A DNA stretch of 64,000 bases, taken from the NCBI RefSeq assembly GCF_907164575.1, contig NZ_CAJQYY010000026.1:35745-99744 (forward strand), in the 5' to 3' direction. Position numbers and translations under genes: made by a program. Position 1 is the first letter of the stretch. Every line of letters begins with the position of its first letter. Source of the stretch: Paraburkholderia gardini. GTDB taxonomy: Bacteria; Pseudomonadota; Gammaproteobacteria; Burkholderiales; Burkholderiaceae. The notes under the pieces were generated by a model. The model was not told the DNA's origin. It made no database searches and saw nothing but the letters and a program-made list of their open reading frames with translations. Below are positions 63,101-64,000 of the stretch, in pieces.

Positions 63101-63676
63101 ATGCGAGCCGACGCCAGAAAAAATTACAGTCATCTACTTGAGGTCGCGCGCAACGTCATCACCGAGCATGGTGCCGACGCGTCCATGCGCGATATCGCCC
63201 GCCAGGCCAACGTCGGGTTGGCCACACTGTTTCGCCATTTCCCGACGCGAGAAGCCTTGTTCGAAGCGTTGCTGCGTACGAATCTGGACGCACTCACGCA
63301 GAAGGCAAGCGAATTCGAATCGTCGAATCCACCTGACGAAGCGCTCGTGTCCTGGTTTCGCGAAGGGGTGGCATTCGTTCATAGCTATAGCGGCGTTGTC
63401 GCCTTGATGGCGAACGCCCATGCGGACCCGGAGTCCGCGCTTCACGCTTCATGCTCAGCGGTGCATTCAGCGGGCGCGCGGCTACTGCTCCGAGCTCAGG
63501 CCGAGGGAACGGCGCGCGCCGATATGGATGGGGTCGACCTGTTTGCCCTGATGTCGGCGCTCGGTTGGCTCGTTGACCAACCCTCATTCGCGCCACGCGC
63601 CGATCATCTCTTTCACGTTATTACGAGCGCCATCCTGACAAACCGGCCTGGCAACGATGTCAGGAAGGCAACGTAA
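63101..63676 (+). CDS. TetR-family repressor of the SDR operon
   Basis: A 191-residue TetR protein with an N-terminal helix-turn-helix (EHGADASMRDIARQANVGLA then TLFRHFPTREALFEALL, about residues 22-58) and a C-terminal helical domain of the SBP-type found with NADPH oxidoreductases. ATG 63101 is preferred over 63086. Two perfect palindromes lie directly upstream and overlap the divergent SDR promoter, so autorepression and control of that operon are strongly suggested. Confidence 0.85.
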   Translation: MRADARKNYSHLLEVARNVITEHGADASMRDIARQANVGLATLFRHFPTREALFEALLRTNLDALTQKASEFESSNPPDEALVSWFREGVAFVHSYSGVVALMANAHADPESALHASCSAVHSAGARLLLRAQAEGTARADMDGVDLFALMSALGWLVDQPSFAPRADHLFHVITSAILTNRPGNDVRKAT

Positions 63677-64000
63677 CAGGGCGCAACGAGTTGTTGTCTG
63701 CATTGCGCCGGATGGCGTCCGCTATGACCGGCGCCGGCGAGACCATGCACAAAAGTCCTGGCAAGGATGACGAATGCAGCTGATCGTATCGGGAGTTTTG
63801 AGCGGCTGTTGACGACGGCGACAAGACGCTGGAGCAGTTGAGCGGTCGTACTACCCAGCGACCGCACATGGTCGAACCTTGTCCGATGCTCCGTACGCCT
63901 GAACTTCGTTTGACAGGAGCATCGATCAAGAACGGGTGATACGGCTCCCAGGATCGCTCCCGGCGCGCCGGCCGGAGGATTTGCGTCCACAACAGCGTCT
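63677..64000. other. Right end of window without a supported gene
   Basis: Leftward frames of about 110-125 codons overlap each other here, and neither shows a known motif or protein-like composition. A gene start just past the window edge cannot be excluded. No terminator with a T tract follows the TetR gene. Confidence 0.4.

Noticed and set aside
63613..63992. Leftward frames at the right edge resembling a transposase by position
   Set aside because: No DDE, HTH or other motif can be read, and two overlapping frames are equally open.

Overview
The window looks like a stretch of a Paraburkholderia/Caballeronia-type chromosome or megaplasmid (Burkholderiales, beta-proteobacteria). This rests on the high-GC codon use, the frequent GTG and TTG starts behind AGGAGA-type ribosome sites, and the family content: many sugar-acid catabolic operons, ACS-family MFS carriers, FadR-type GntR regulators and a leucine degradation (liu) operon. 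This is inference from gene style, since there is no rRNA or other marker here.

Layout, left to right. (1) 2-3051: 3' end of an assimilatory nitrate reductase followed by nasT and nasS, the nitrate-responsive antitermination pair. (2) 3154-6729: a PhyH-type dioxygenase divergent from an IlvD/Edd-type sugar-acid dehydratase and a DapA-type lyase, which fits an L-arabinonate-like route. (3) 6762-18122: a large L-rhamnose locus. It holds an ABC importer, a lactonase-like amidohydrolase and a mutarotase; a LysR regulator; and a second operon with L-rhamnose dehydrogenase, L-rhamnonate dehydratase, an MFS carrier and a 2-keto-3-deoxy-sugar-acid dehydrogenase. Together these encode the non-phosphorylative rhamnose route except a final hydrolase. 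(4) 18338-19546: a lone nucleotidyltransferase-fold gene behind a promoter framed by perfect 12-bp inverted repeats, followed by a LuxR helix-turn-helix remnant. (5) 19606-24547: two paralogous, divergent GntR regulators, an MFS carrier and glucarate dehydratase, linked by a shared palindromic operator.

(6) 24548-33091: orphan genes and wreckage. This part has a possible small RNA, an AAHS-type MFS carrier, small unknown proteins, an autotransporter broken by one in-frame amber codon, a resolvase fragment and a DUF3224 gene. (7) 33092-39671: flavin reductase, ferritin-like protein, an amidase with a GntR regulator, CDP-diacylglycerol pyrophosphatase and a fatty acid desaturase. (8) 39733-41999: a galactitol-type PTS of lower GC, with EIIA and EIIB fused. 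(9) 42335-49915: an orphan binding protein and the liu operon (isovaleryl-CoA dehydrogenase, methylcrotonyl-CoA carboxylase, methylglutaconyl-CoA hydratase) with a divergent TetR regulator. (10) 50014-56235: ankyrin protein, DUF2891, MFS carrier, DUF1428 and DNA polymerase II. (11) 56384-60702: a hexonate operon (GntR, gluconate-5-dehydrogenase-like SDR, MFS, ManD-family dehydratase). (12) 60854-63676: a small oxidoreductase operon under a divergent TetR regulator with two identical palindromes.

The main theme is acquisition and oxidation of sugars and sugar acids: five enzyme sets of this kind, each with its own transporter or regulator. I found no tRNA, rRNA, CRISPR array, complete insertion sequence or prophage. 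I did not see a clearly new multi-gene system. The best leads are the nucleotidyltransferase with its operator cluster, the fused PTS, the amber-interrupted autotransporter and the several self-consistent regulator/operator pairs.
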